Assembly (NCBI GenBank): GCA_046349085.1
Contig: JAXMDA010000001.1
Span: 434,001-498,000 of the forward strand
DNA from: JAJXWB01 sp046349085
GTDB lineage: Bacteria > Pseudomonadota > Alphaproteobacteria > Rhizobiales > Beijerinckiaceae
Reading direction: 5' to 3'
DNA length: 64,000 nt
The notes under the pieces are model-generated. The model had not been told where the DNA came from. It made no database searches and saw nothing but the letters and a program-made list of their open reading frames with translations. Of this stretch, positions 32,046 through 41,199 are shown in pieces. Within the stretch, counting starts at the first letter, position 1. The number at the start of each line of letters is the position of its first letter. A program made the position numbers and the translations under genes.

Positions 32046-34541
32046 ATGTCCATTTCGCGACGCGACCTCCTCAAGACGCAAGCGGCCGCCATCGCCGCAA
32101 CGGCGGCCCACATTCCCATTGCCGCGCACGGTCAGCAGATCGCGGGCGGGATCGGAACGCTCGAGCTGAAATGGTCCAAGGCGCCTTGCCGTTTTTGCGG
32201 CACGGGTTGCGGCGTGATGGTGGGCGTCAAGGACGGACGCGTCGTCGCAACCCACGGGGACACGCTGGCCGAAGTCAACCGCGGGCTGAACTGCATCAAG
32301 GGCTATTTCCTCTCGAAGATCATGTACGGCGCCGACCGTCTGACCACGCCGCTGCTGCGCAAGAAGGACGGCGTCTTCGACAAGAACGGCGAGCTGACGC
32401 CCGTCTCGTGGGACGAAGCCTTCGACACGATGGCGGCTCGCGCCAAGGCAGTGCTGAAAGAGAAAGGTCCGACAGCCCTCGGCATGTTCGGTTCGGGGCA
32501 GTGGACGATCTTCGAAGGCTATGCCGCAACCAAGCTGATGCGCGCCGGATTCCGCTCGAACAATCTCGACCCGAATGCGCGCCATTGCATGGCGTCGGCC
32601 GCCTATGCCTTCATCCGCACCTTCGGCATGGACGAGCCGATGGGCTGTTACGACGATTTCGAAGCCGCCGACGCCTTCGTGCTCTGGGGCTCGAACATGG
32701 CGGAGATGCATCCGATCCTGTGGACGCGGCTGACCGACCGCCGGCTCAGCCACCCGCATGTGAAGGTTGCCGTTCTGTCGACCTTCACGCATCGCAGCTC
32801 GGATCTCGCCGACATCCCCATCGTATTCAAACCGGGCACCGATCTCGCGATCCTGAACTACATCGCCAATCACATCATTTCGACGGGCCGTGTGAACCAG
32901 GAATTCGTCAAGGCGCATACGGCGTTCGTGAAAGGAACGGTCGACATCGGCTACGGCCTGCGCGCGGACCATCCTCTCGAAATGAAGGCCAAGGGCGCGG
33001 CGACCGCCGCTGCTTCGCAGCCGATCGACTTCGACGCGTACGCCGCCTTCGTGAAGGATTACACGCTCGACAAGGTCTCGGAACTGACCGGCGTCGAGCG
33101 CGGATTCCTTCAGGAACTGGCCGAACTTTACGCCGATCCCAAGCGCAAGGTGATGTCGCTATGGACCATGGGGTTCAACCAGCATGTGCGCGGCGTTTGG
33201 GCCAACCAGCTCGTCTATAACCTGCACCTGCTCACGGGCAAGATTTCCGAGCCGGGCAATTCGCCGTTCTCGCTGACCGGCCAGCCGTCCGCCTGCGGCA
33301 CGGCGCGCGAGGTCGGCACGTTCGCGCATCGCCTGCCCGCCGACATGGTCGTCACCAATCCCGAACACCGCAAGCACGCCGAAGAAATCTGGCGCGTGCC
33401 GCACGGGATCATCCCGGAGAAGCCCGGCTATCACGCCGTCGAGCAGGACCGGATGCTGAAGGACGGCAAGCTGAATTTCTACTGGGTGCAGGTGAACAAC
33501 AATTTGCAGGCAGCGCCTAACAATTCGCGGGAGACCTATCCCGGCTATCGCAACCCCGACAATTTCATCGTGGTCTCGGACGCCTACCCGACCGTGACCG
33601 CCATGGCTGCGGACTGCGTTCTCCCCGCAGCCATGTGGGTGGAAAAAGAAGGCGCCTACGGCAATGCGGAAAGGCGCACTCATGTCTGGCGACAACTGGT
33701 CGACGCGCCCGGCGAAGCGCGCTCCGATCTCTGGCAACTAATGGAATTTTCGAAACGCTTCACGACGGACGAAGTCTGGCCGGCTGACATTCTCGCGGCC
33801 AATCCCAACTATCGCGGCAAGACGCTGTTCGACGTGCTCTATCGCAACGGCAAGGTCGACAGGTTCGCGGCAAGCGAAATCGCTGCCGGCTACGAGAACC
33901 GCGAAGCCAAGGCGTTTGGCTTCTACGTGCAGAAAGGGTTGTTCGAGGAATATGCCGAATTCGGCCGCGGCCACGGGCACGATCTCGCCCCTTACGACGC
34001 CTATCACGACGTGCGCGGATTGCGCTGGCCTGTGGTCGACGGCAAGGAGACGCGCTGGCGCTATCGCGAAGGCTACGATCCCTACGTCAAGCCCGGCAAG
34101 GGAGTCGATTTCTACGGCCAGCCGGACGGGCGCGCGAAAATCATCGCCGTCCCATACGAGCCGCCAGCGGAATCGCCGGACAAGGACTACGACACCTGGC
34201 TCGTGACCGGCCGCGTGCTGGAACACTGGCATTCCGGATCGATGACCATGCGCGTGCCCGAACTCTACAAGGCCTTTCCGGGCGCGCGCGTGTTCATGCA
34301 TCCCGAAGATGCACGCGCCAGGGGCGTCAATCAGGGGGCCGAGGTGCGCGTTGTTTCCCGACGCGGCGAAATCCGAACGCGTGTCGACACGCTCGGCCGC
34401 AATCGCATGCCGCGCGGCGTCGTGTTCGTGCCTTGGTTCGACGCAAGCCAGCTCATCAACAAGGCGACGCTCGACGCCACCGACCCGATTTCCAAGCAAA
34501 CGGACTTCAAGAAATGCGCGGTGAAGATCATCCCCGTCTAG
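32046..34541 (+). CDS. napA: Periplasmic nitrate reductase catalytic subunit NapA
   Basis: An 831-residue Mo-bis-MGD enzyme that reduces nitrate to nitrite in the periplasm. The twin-arginine signal SRRDLLK is at residues 4-10. The [4Fe-4S] ligands are Cys48, Cys51, Cys55 and Cys83. The molybdenum-ligand cysteine falls in DPNARHCMASA near residue 180. The length equals that of well-studied alphaproteobacterial NapA proteins. The ATG at 32046 follows the napD stop by one base; a longer open frame upstream overlaps napD and was rejected. Confidence 0.97.
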   Translation: MSISRRDLLKTQAAAIAATAAHIPIAAHGQQIAGGIGTLELKWSKAPCRFCGTGCGVMVGVKDGRVVATHGDTLAEVNRGLNCIKGYFLSKIMYGADRLTTPLLRKKDGVFDKNGELTPVSWDEAFDTMAARAKAVLKEKGPTALGMFGSGQWTIFEGYAATKLMRAGFRSNNLDPNARHCMASAAYAFIRTFGMDEPMGCYDDFEAADAFVLWGSNMAEMHPILWTRLTDRRLSHPHVKVAVLSTFTHRSSDLADIPIVFKPGTDLAILNYIANHIISTGRVNQEFVKAHTAFVKGTVDIGYGLRADHPLEMKAKGAATAAASQPIDFDAYAAFVKDYTLDKVSELTGVERGFLQELAELYADPKRKVMSLWTMGFNQHVRGVWANQLVYNLHLLTGKISEPGNSPFSLTGQPSACGTAREVGTFAHRLPADMVVTNPEHRKHAEEIWRVPHGIIPEKPGYHAVEQDRMLKDGKLNFYWVQVNNNLQAAPNNSRETYPGYRNPDNFIVVSDAYPTVTAMAADCVLPAAMWVEKEGAYGNAERRTHVWRQLVDAPGEARSDLWQLMEFSKRFTTDEVWPADILAANPNYRGKTLFDVLYRNGKVDRFAASEIAAGYENREAKAFGFYVQKGLFEEYAEFGRGHGHDLAPYDAYHDVRGLRWPVVDGKETRWRYREGYDPYVKPGKGVDFYGQPDGRAKIIAVPYEPPAESPDKDYDTWLVTGRVLEHWHSGSMTMRVPELYKAFPGARVFMHPEDARARGVNQGAEVRVVSRRGEIRTRVDTLGRNRMPRGVVFVPWFDASQLINKATLDATDPISKQTDFKKCAVKIIPV

Positions 34542-34611
34542 GTCGGCCTGCATTTGGGCGGAGGCGCTCATCTTCGGGGAAGCTGATCCATTCCAGAGCT
34601 GGGAGCGCGTC

Positions 34612-35124
34612 TTGAGCAAGAAACCGGCATCCACTTTTTCGCGACGCGCGCCAGCCACGCGAACGATCGCTATCGCTTTCTTCGCAGGAACGATCGTGCT
34701 GGCCGGGGCCGCCCTGCACGGGCAGACCGCGGGGCCGCCGCGGATCGTGCCGCGCGTGACAGGCGCCGCGGCGCCGATGGGCGACGTTCCCGCGCCGCCG
34801 CTCGCGCGTCCCGTCGTCAACGATCAGCGCGTCATGCGCAACTATCCCGAACAGCCTCCGGTCATCCCGCACGCGATCGAGAATTATCAGTTGACCCTGA
34901 AAGCCAACCGCTGCCTCGACTGCCACAGACGCCAATACACCGAGGGCTCCGGCGCGCCGATGATCAGCGTCACGCATTTCATGGACCGTGACGGCCAGGT
35001 TCTGGCCGACGTGACGCCGCGCCGCTACTTCTGCACGGAATGCCACGTGCAGCAGACCGACGCCGCGCCGCTCGTTCCGAACCTGTTCAGGGACATGGCC
35101 CCGGTTCAGACGGGCGGAAAGTGA
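34612..35124 (+). CDS. napB: Periplasmic nitrate reductase diheme cytochrome subunit NapB
   Basis: A 170-residue exported diheme c-type cytochrome. A signal peptide (residues ~15-38, TRTIAIAFFAGTIVLAGAAL) precedes the conserved IPHAIENYQLTLKANRCLDCH block. The two heme sites are CLDCH and CTECH, and the histidine ligands include the one in SVTHF. NapB passes electrons from NapC to NapA. The start is TTG at 34612, six bases behind GGGAG. The gap of 70 bases from napA is the largest inside the operon. Confidence 0.95.
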   Translation: MSKKPASTFSRRAPATRTIAIAFFAGTIVLAGAALHGQTAGPPRIVPRVTGAAAPMGDVPAPPLARPVVNDQRVMRNYPEQPPVIPHAIENYQLTLKANRCLDCHRRQYTEGSGAPMISVTHFMDRDGQVLADVTPRRYFCTECHVQQTDAAPLVPNLFRDMAPVQTGGK

Positions 35125-35133
35125 GCGCGCATC

Positions 35134-35823
35134 ATGAACGGCATCAAGGCGGCCCTTCTGACGTTCTGGCGCATCGCGAGCCGCCCGAGCGCGCATTTCA
35201 GCCTCGGCTTTCTGGCGATGGGCGGCTTTGTCTGCGGCCTCCTGTTCTGGGGCGGTTTCAACACCGCGCTCGAGGCGACCAATACCGAGACCTTTTGCAC
35301 CTCCTGCCACGAAATGCATGACAACGTGTATCAGGAACTGCAGCGCACGATCCATTTCTCCAATCGCTCCGGCGTGCGCGCAAGTTGCCCGGACTGCCAT
35401 GTCCCGCACAAATGGACCGACAAGATCGCGCGCAAGATGCAGGCGTCGAAGGAAGTATGGGGCAAGATATTCGGCACGATCTCGACCCGTCAGAAGTTTC
35501 AGGACATGCGGCTGGAGCTCGCCAAGCACGAGTGGGCGCGCCTGAAGGCCAATGACTCGCTGGAGTGCAGGAACTGCCACTCGTCGGCGGCGATGGACCT
35601 CACCAAGCAGGCGCGCCGCGCCGCCGACATCCATTCCCGTTTTCTGGTGACGCGCGAGAAGACCTGCATCGACTGCCATAAGGGCATCGCACATGAGCTG
35701 CCTGACATGACCGGCATCGAACCCGGCTGGCGCGCCCCGCCGGAACTCCGCGATCGACAAAGCGGCATCGACGGCGACATTGAAGCGCTTGTGCAACACG
35801 CCACAGCAACGGCCCGCGACTAA
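35134..35823 (+). CDS. napC: Membrane-anchored tetraheme quinol dehydrogenase NapC
   Basis: A 229-residue NapC/NirT-family cytochrome. One N-terminal transmembrane helix (residues ~22-44, HFSLGFLAMGGFVCGLLFWGG) anchors a periplasmic domain with four CxxCH heme sites: CTSCH, CPDCH, CRNCH and CIDCH. It oxidises quinol and reduces NapB. It starts 9 bases after napB and is the last gene of the operon. Together with napA and napB the electron route to nitrate is complete. Confidence 0.96.
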   Translation: MNGIKAALLTFWRIASRPSAHFSLGFLAMGGFVCGLLFWGGFNTALEATNTETFCTSCHEMHDNVYQELQRTIHFSNRSGVRASCPDCHVPHKWTDKIARKMQASKEVWGKIFGTISTRQKFQDMRLELAKHEWARLKANDSLECRNCHSSAAMDLTKQARRAADIHSRFLVTREKTCIDCHKGIAHELPDMTGIEPGWRAPPELRDRQSGIDGDIEALVQHATATARD

Positions 35824-35902
35824 ACGCTTGTTTGAATCAAGCTCCATCGCGTCTTCGGCCGTCAACTTCGCTGGAGCGTTTCCTCATTCGGCGGAAACGA
35901 CG

Positions 35903-35945
35903 CGTCATTGCGAGCCAACGGGTCGCGCGAAGCTCGCTCTTGCGC
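35903..35945. repeat. Fragment of a dispersed intergenic repeat
   Basis: The text CGTCATTGCGAG followed by GTCGCGCGAAGC resembles the CGTCATTGCGAG...GCGAAGC intergenic repeats common in alphaproteobacteria. Only one arm is present. It lies between napC and a convergent GNAT gene. No second copy is seen in the window. Confidence 0.35.
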
Positions 35946-35957
35946 GCCCCGTCCAAA

Positions 35958-36281
35958 TCAATGAGACGCGGACGCCTCGCCCGGCGCGACGGTCATCACG
36001 TCACGCCAATCGGGATTTTTGGCATATTGCGCGCGGACATACGGGCAGATTGGAACGATCTTAAATCCTTCCCTCCTGGCGTCGGCGATCATGAAATCGA
36101 CCAGCGCCCTCGCGGCGCCGGTTCCGCGCAGGTTGTCGGGCGCGCCGGTGTGGTCCGCGCTGATGACGCCTGGGCTTCGCTGCGTGAAGGTCAGCTCCGC
36201 TTCGCCGGCGACGCCTGCGACCTTCGCCACGTATCGCCCGCCATGCGAACCCTGTTCCTTGTGAACGGCAACCTCGGCCAT
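35958..36281 (-). CDS. Small GNAT-family N-acetyltransferase (YjdJ-like)
   Basis: A 107-residue single-domain acetyltransferase of the minimal GNAT group. It has an N-terminal GGRYVAKVAGVAGEAELTF sheet, a substrate/coenzyme loop (HTGAPDNLRGTGAARALVDF) with the acetyl-CoA-binding pattern RGTGAA, and the family tail FKIVPICPYVRAQYAKNPDW. Such proteins may acetylate small molecules or protein N-termini; the substrate is unknown. The ATG at 36281 opens the domain. It is convergent with napC. Confidence 0.85.
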   Translation of the reverse strand: MAEVAVHKEQGSHGGRYVAKVAGVAGEAELTFTQRSPGVISADHTGAPDNLRGTGAARALVDFMIADARREGFKIVPICPYVRAQYAKNPDWRDVMTVAPGEASASH

Positions 36282-36299
36282 GACGCCCCTCCCTCCGGC

Positions 36300-36660
36300 T
36301 TCCACATGCGATCGGGTTGATAAACTAGTTCGACCGTCTCCACATTGCCCCACCCGCCTTCCCGAAAGTTGCGGCGGCGCGCGGTCTGCGGGGGGATGCT
36401 CTTGCTGCGAAGCCTCGTCCACGCCTTGCACGGCGCGACACGAAGAAGTCCGTGTCGCGTCATCGTAGATGCTGAACGGCGAGCCGTCAGGCTTCCGGCC
36501 GAACGCCTCCGGGATCGGCGCGCCCTGCCCGTCTGCGCTCCAAGCGACCGGATCGGCTGTAGGCTTACATAGAAGCCTTCCACCATGACGCCTTGCTGCG
36601 GGATGGCGAACTCGATTGCCTGCTGCGGTCCCGAAGTCCCTGGTCCACTCTTACGCGGCG
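36300..36660 (-). pseudogene. Degenerate coding remnant of unknown protein
   Basis: Minus-strand reading gives protein-like text that jumps frame. IEFAIPQQGVMVEGFYVSLQ is followed, in a frame shifted near 36555, by DPVAWSADGQGAPIPEAFG and then RKPDGSPFSIYDD. VETVELVYQPDRMWKPEGG appears later in the first frame. No single frame carries all pieces. I do not recognise the family. It lies between the exported repeat-protein gene and the GNAT gene, on the same strand. Confidence 0.4.
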
Positions 36661-38712
36661 TTAGCCCTTCGACGCCCGCCATGTTCCGCTGCCGCCGCCC
36701 CATTGATTCTTGCCGGACCATGCGCCGGCCCCGCCGCGTCCGTCGACGCGGCCGCTGACGCGTCCGTTGAAGGGATAGGGCGTGACATGGTCGCCCCAAT
36801 TGCCTTGCAGGACGCCTTGCGCCGGCGCGCTGAACGAGCCGTCGCCATTGAGCGAGCCCGAGAAATTCGCGCGAAACGAATCGCCTTTGAACACGCCCGT
36901 CACCGTCCCGCTCACGCTCGAGCCGGAAACGTTCAGCGTGATCGAACCGCTCGATGCGCCGGAGATCGGTCCCTGATATCGTCCGCTGAGGACCGCCGCC
37001 GGCTCCTGAGCCGTTGGCGTGTTCGGAGTCTCGGTGAAGGTCTCCCGGCCGATTTCGCGCCCGTTCTTGTCGTAGTGAACGTAGTAGCCGCCTATGCGAT
37101 TGCCATTGGCGTCATTGATATAGACGACCTTGGTCGTGCCGTTGGCGTCCTTGAGCCAGCCGCCCTCCACCTCGCTGGTCGCCGATTGGGACGTTGGTGG
37201 AGGAGGAGGTGGAGGAGGCGGCGCCGTCGTCTGGTTCATTCCGTCGGCCCCGGCGTCTGCGATAGCCTTGCCGAGATCGGACGTATCCCCGTCGCCACCC
37301 TTTTTCTCAGGCGTTGCACTTTTCTTGGTCGAGAGAATGGCGACCGCCTTGTTCGGATCCTTTGCCGTCAGTTCGCCGAATGCCTGCCAGGCCGCGGGAT
37401 CGTTGGCCTTGAGAGCATCGCGCTTCTCGGCGTCCGACATATTGTTCCACGACTTCGAGCCGCTGCCGTCGGCGCCCGTCTGGGCGTCCTGCTTCTTTTC
37501 GCCGTCCTTCCCTGCCCCGGTCTTTTCGCTCGAGGCGGCCTTGTCTTTTTCGACGCTCTTGTCCTTGTCTGCTGTCTTTTCCTTTTCTCCCTCTCCATCC
37601 TTGATTGCCGTCTTGTCCTTGTCTGCAGTCTTGTCCTTGTCCGCGGTTTTGTCCTTGTCGGCGGTCTTGTCTTTGTCGGCCGACTTGTCCTTGTCCGCTT
37701 TCTCTTTCTGTTTGGCCGCCTCGATCAGACTGCGCGATTTTTCCGCCAATTTCGCCGCGATCGCCTCTGGAGAGGCTTTATCCAACAGTTCGGCCGCGTC
37801 GTTGAAACGCGGATCGCCGGTCTTCTCGTGCATGTCGTGCATGAAGGCCTTCAGTCGTTCCTGCTTGTCGCCGTACGACTTGTATCCCTCCATGATCTTG
37901 TCGTAGTTCTTTTCGCCCAGCGCCGCCTTGATCTTGTCGTCGACAATCTCTTTCATCGCGTCGCTGACGTGATCCTTCAGATAGCCTTGTGCGGTTCCCG
38001 TCGGGTCGCCGTGCGCTTTCTGCGCGGCCTGCGCCGCCTCCTCCACCCATTTGACCGTCTGGCCGGACGTCCCGCCGGTCAGCGCATTGAGCGATTGAAT
38101 CATGACATTGGCGCCGGTAGCCACTCCGCGCCGCAGATCCTGGTCCATCACATCGATGCCGCGCAGTTTAAGCGTCGCCGCCGTATCGGCGTATCGAAAG
38201 GAGTCGACCTGGAGTTGCGCGTGGATGTTGGACGCGAGCCCCGAATTGTCGTTTGCGATCGGATCGGCGGCGGCCGGCATGTCGGGTTCGAGATGATCCT
38301 TGCCGTCGAAAAAACTACGCCAGAACGTACTGGAATTCGTGTTGTCGGTGTCGTTGGCGTATTTCGGCATACGCTTCAGCTTCTCGGACTCGCGCAAGGA
38401 CGCATAGAGTTCGCGCAGACCAGCTTCGTCGTTTATCTCCACCCGCCCATTGCGAATGCTCACGTAATGTTCGTGCGTCAGCACCGACAGGATGCGTTCC
38501 TTGTCGTCCTTGTTGTGCTGGCCCATGCCGCCCTTGCCCTTGAACCAGTTCCACGCGTCCTTTACCGCGCCGAACTGTGCGTAGGCCGGCGGCGCGGCGA
38601 GAGTCGCGCCTCCAAATGCGACCGTCGCCGCCAACACCGCAACCGAAGCGCGCTTGCGCCACAGCCGCGTATCGCAGCGATCACCTGCTCTTTCCTTGTC
38701 GGTGGTCGACAT
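36661..38712 (-). CDS. Large exported protein with Lys/Asp repeats and C-terminal beta domain, unknown function
   Basis: A 683-residue protein. A signal peptide (residues ~20-47, ending PPAYAQ) leads to a helical N-terminal domain of about 270 residues. A highly charged segment follows, made of repeated ADKDKT units (DNA 37540-37706), then a Glu/Lys-rich linker and a run of nine prolines. The C-terminal part has two short domains: a WLKDANGTTKVVYINDANGN repeat-like strand pair and a Gly/Ser-rich beta domain (GSITLNVSGSSVSGTVTG, then SGSLNGDGSFSAP) that resembles secreted binding modules. It starts with ATG behind GAGG. It is coupled by 13 bases to the upstream TPR-protein gene. No enzyme motif is visible; it may be secreted, perhaps by the T2SS (inference). 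Confidence 0.7.
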   Translation of the reverse strand: MSTTDKERAGDRCDTRLWRKRASVAVLAATVAFGGATLAAPPAYAQFGAVKDAWNWFKGKGGMGQHNKDDKERILSVLTHEHYVSIRNGRVEINDEAGLRELYASLRESEKLKRMPKYANDTDNTNSSTFWRSFFDGKDHLEPDMPAAADPIANDNSGLASNIHAQLQVDSFRYADTAATLKLRGIDVMDQDLRRGVATGANVMIQSLNALTGGTSGQTVKWVEEAAQAAQKAHGDPTGTAQGYLKDHVSDAMKEIVDDKIKAALGEKNYDKIMEGYKSYGDKQERLKAFMHDMHEKTGDPRFNDAAELLDKASPEAIAAKLAEKSRSLIEAAKQKEKADKDKSADKDKTADKDKTADKDKTADKDKTAIKDGEGEKEKTADKDKSVEKDKAASSEKTGAGKDGEKKQDAQTGADGSGSKSWNNMSDAEKRDALKANDPAAWQAFGELTAKDPNKAVAILSTKKSATPEKKGGDGDTSDLGKAIADAGADGMNQTTAPPPPPPPPPTSQSATSEVEGGWLKDANGTTKVVYINDANGNRIGGYYVHYDKNGREIGRETFTETPNTPTAQEPAAVLSGRYQGPISGASSGSITLNVSGSSVSGTVTGVFKGDSFRANFSGSLNGDGSFSAPAQGVLQGNWGDHVTPYPFNGRVSGRVDGRGGAGAWSGKNQWGGGSGTWRASKG
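37540..37706 (-). repeat. Tandem ADKDKT-type coding repeats
   Basis: Five six-residue units of the form ADKDK(T/S) lie back to back inside the exported protein, with more degenerate copies 15-20 residues later (EKEKTADKDKS, VEKDKAAS). On the DNA they show as repeated CTTGTCCTTGTC blocks with silent differences, so the repeat is selected or recent at the protein level and could change length by slippage. Confidence 0.8.
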
Positions 38713-38725
38713 CGCGCTTACCTCG

Positions 38726-40345
38726 TCAAAGCCACGCGTCCACAAGCGTGCGCGCCTCGGCGGCGTCCACTGCGGACGATTTTGGATCGTTTGCGATCTT
38801 GCGCAGGAGCAGGAGCGCCTCGGCAGTCCGGCCCGCTTCCTTCAACAGGAGAGCTTGCGACAGCGTCACCGATCGAACGTCGGGATGACGCCCCGCAAAG
38901 TTCGCGAGAAAGGCCAAGCCCCGGTCGCTCAGGTCGGCTTTCGCGTACAATTGCGCCACGTCCTTCAAGACCGCGGTCGTCGCAAGGCCCGGCTTGATGG
39001 TCAGCGCGGCTTCGATCTGATCGACCGCCGCTTGATATCCATTCTGCTTGATGAGGAGCGCAGCGAGAGACATGCGCGCCGCCGTGTCCTGTGGATCGAG
39101 CGCAACAACTCGTCCGAGCGTGTTGACGGCGGATGCCGGATCGACCGACCGCTCTGCGGGCGCGGCCGCGTAGATCCGCGCCAGCAGGCGCCAATTTTCC
39201 ACTCCCTGCGGATTTGCGTCCGCGAGCGCGCGCGCCGCGTCCACGGCGGCTTTCCAATCGCCGCCGTCGTGCGTTCGCATGAAAGCGTCGAATTTCGCGC
39301 GCGCCGCGTCAAAACTATCGGGACCGCTCTGGTGCGAAGTATCCGGAACCTGCGTCACATGCTGGTATTCGATCGCGTAGAAACCGCGCCAGCTCACGCC
39401 GGCGTTCGTCGACCAGGTCCCATCGTTCGATGTTCGCAGGACATAAGATCCGCTATCGACCGTCCGGTTCACCGTCGCGACCCAGTAGGCGTTAGGCACG
39501 CCTCCCTGTCCAGGTTCGCCTCGCGCCGGCCACGATCCCACTTCGCGCCCATCGCCGGCGAAGAGCCTGATAGTGCCGGGCGGCGCGCCGCGCCCGTTGT
39601 TCCAGTGATATGTCCGCACCGTGCGAATGAACACGGGCTGCTTGAGAGTGATTGTCGCAGGCGTCCGCGGCCCGTTCTGAACGGCGTCGATATTGCCGAC
39701 CTCGGCCTTCATCACCGGTCCGGCGGGTATCGTGCGTTGCGCCTGCGGCGTTTCGTCTGGAAGCTTGGTCAGCGGGCGCGCCCTGGCCTCGATCGGCGCG
39801 AAAATGCCGTTGGGCGTTCCGACCTCGGCGTACGCCTTGTCGCCGCTGCCGAGCGCGATCGCAGAGGCGAGGACATGATTGCCGTCGACTTCCATGAGCA
39901 AAATGCGCGCGACCGCAGGACGTTTGCCCGCGCCCAGGTTGAGAGAGCCTCGCGCGACCGCCGAGAAGCCATCGCGTCCCGCGAACCGGGCTGACCGCAA
40001 ATCCTCAACCACCCCGCCATGCAGAATCTGCGAGGCGTACGTGCTTGCGTAATTGCGAAACTCCTCCTGCGGATCGCGGCCCGGCGTGCGGGCGAGGGCG
40101 CTGACCGTCACGGAGACAAGCTCGTTCTCGTCGAGCGCCGCTTCACTCTTGTTATTGCGCAGCTTCCAGGTGGAGACGCCGCCCTCGACGCTCTTCGCGC
40201 CGGTGAAGCCTGATGGAGTGCGCAGGGCGAACGCGAACTGAGGTTCGTCGAAAGTCTGTGCGCGCGCCCCGCTCAAGAAGCCTGACGCGAGCGCCACAAC
40301 CGTCGCCGGAAGAAGCAGGCGAGTCGCCCATTCACTTCGCAGCAT
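38726..40345 (-). CDS. Exported TPR-repeat protein, unknown function
   Basis: A 539-residue protein with a signal peptide (residues 1-31, MLRSEWATRLLLPATVVALA ... ARAQ). Residues ~35-190 form a domain like those of PsbP/DcrB-type envelope proteins (FAFALRTPSGFTGAK start). Residues ~200-335 contain a jelly-roll-like stretch (FIRTVRTYHWNNGRGAPPGTIRLFAGDGREVG) with RTSNDGTWSTNAGVSW. The C-terminal 200 residues hold several TPR units (ENWRLLARIYAAAP, AARMSLAALLIKQNGY). It directly precedes the repeat-rich exported protein, so the two probably act together in the envelope. The start ATG at 40345 follows GGGGTG. Confidence 0.7.
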   Translation of the reverse strand: MLRSEWATRLLLPATVVALASGFLSGARAQTFDEPQFAFALRTPSGFTGAKSVEGGVSTWKLRNNKSEAALDENELVSVTVSALARTPGRDPQEEFRNYASTYASQILHGGVVEDLRSARFAGRDGFSAVARGSLNLGAGKRPAVARILLMEVDGNHVLASAIALGSGDKAYAEVGTPNGIFAPIEARARPLTKLPDETPQAQRTIPAGPVMKAEVGNIDAVQNGPRTPATITLKQPVFIRTVRTYHWNNGRGAPPGTIRLFAGDGREVGSWPARGEPGQGGVPNAYWVATVNRTVDSGSYVLRTSNDGTWSTNAGVSWRGFYAIEYQHVTQVPDTSHQSGPDSFDAARAKFDAFMRTHDGGDWKAAVDAARALADANPQGVENWRLLARIYAAAPAERSVDPASAVNTLGRVVALDPQDTAARMSLAALLIKQNGYQAAVDQIEAALTIKPGLATTAVLKDVAQLYAKADLSDRGLAFLANFAGRHPDVRSVTLSQALLLKEAGRTAEALLLLRKIANDPKSSAVDAAEARTLVDAWL

Positions 40346-40679
40346 GAAACACCCCAACTTTACTTTCTGGGTGATCGGCAGGGTAGCGGTTGCAACGTGA
40401 AGCGGCCTTGTGGCGCGTCAAACGCGGGCGTCGACGCGCGACCAAGCCGATGTTCGCCCGCACGCCGATCCCGCCAGCCGGATGCGCTGATTTCATGCAC
40501 GTCGATGGCGGCGCGCGAACAGCGGGTTTCCCACCGAGCGCCTTCGGCGGTTCACGACCGATAGTCGCCCGCGGATTCCGGCCCGCAAGCGGACAGCGGC
40601 GGGCGGCGACTGCCCCGGACTCAGACCAGCGCCCCGCGCGGCCATCCTCGGTTATGGCCGCCGACGCGAGGGACGAAGT
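40346..40679. other. Intergenic region without a recognised gene
   Basis: About 330 bases between the TPR-protein gene and the small membrane protein gene, both on the minus strand. It should hold the promoter of the TPR/repeat-protein pair at its left end. I see no RNA gene, repeat or convincing coding sequence in it. Confidence 0.5.
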
Positions 40680-41066
40680 TCATCGCATTCGGTTCACGAG
40701 CCACAGGGCGCCCCACGACCCCAGCAGCGCGATGACCATCGTGCCGGCGAGGGACGCATACAGTACGGGGCCTCCCGCAGCCGCGATCGAGCCCGATCCC
40801 GTCATAAATGGGCCGAGCGCCAACGCCATGACCGCGCCGCCGAGAGGGGCGGCCAGAAAGGCGCCGACAAACGAGACGACAAGGTTCACGATCCAGCCCA
40901 GTACGCCTCGCTTCCGCGTCCATGCCTCGTGGATCGCGACGGCCAGCGCGCCGGCGAAGACAGCCAGCGCAATCATCATCGGGCCACCGACGGATGACGG
41001 CGGAATCGCGCCGGTCGCCTGAAGGAGCATTATGCCGAGCACGGCGACAAGAATGATGTACAACAT
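40680..41066 (-). CDS. Small four-helix membrane protein, unknown function
   Basis: A 128-residue protein with about four hydrophobic segments: MLYIILVAVLGIMLLQATGA, MMIALAVFAGALAVAIHEAW, LGWIVNLVVSFVGAFLAAPL and a C-terminal ASLAGTMVIALLGSWGALWL, ending in basic NRMR. The start ATG lies behind a strong GGAGGGGG site. The pattern recalls GlsB/YeaQ/YmgE-like or similar small membrane proteins, but I cannot assign a family with confidence. Confidence 0.65.
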   Translation of the reverse strand: MLYIILVAVLGIMLLQATGAIPPSSVGGPMMIALAVFAGALAVAIHEAWTRKRGVLGWIVNLVVSFVGAFLAAPLGGAVMALALGPFMTGSGSIAAAGGPVLYASLAGTMVIALLGSWGALWLVNRMR

Positions 41067-41199
41067 GTCGTTCTTCCCCCTCCGCGGCGCCGCCCTGCGC
41101 CAGCTTTTCGCATTCACGAATTGCCGTAGGCCTTTTCATCCCTGCTTCTCGCCCGGCGGCGCAATATGTGGCGCGACCATCTCTCCTCGCGGTTCCTTC

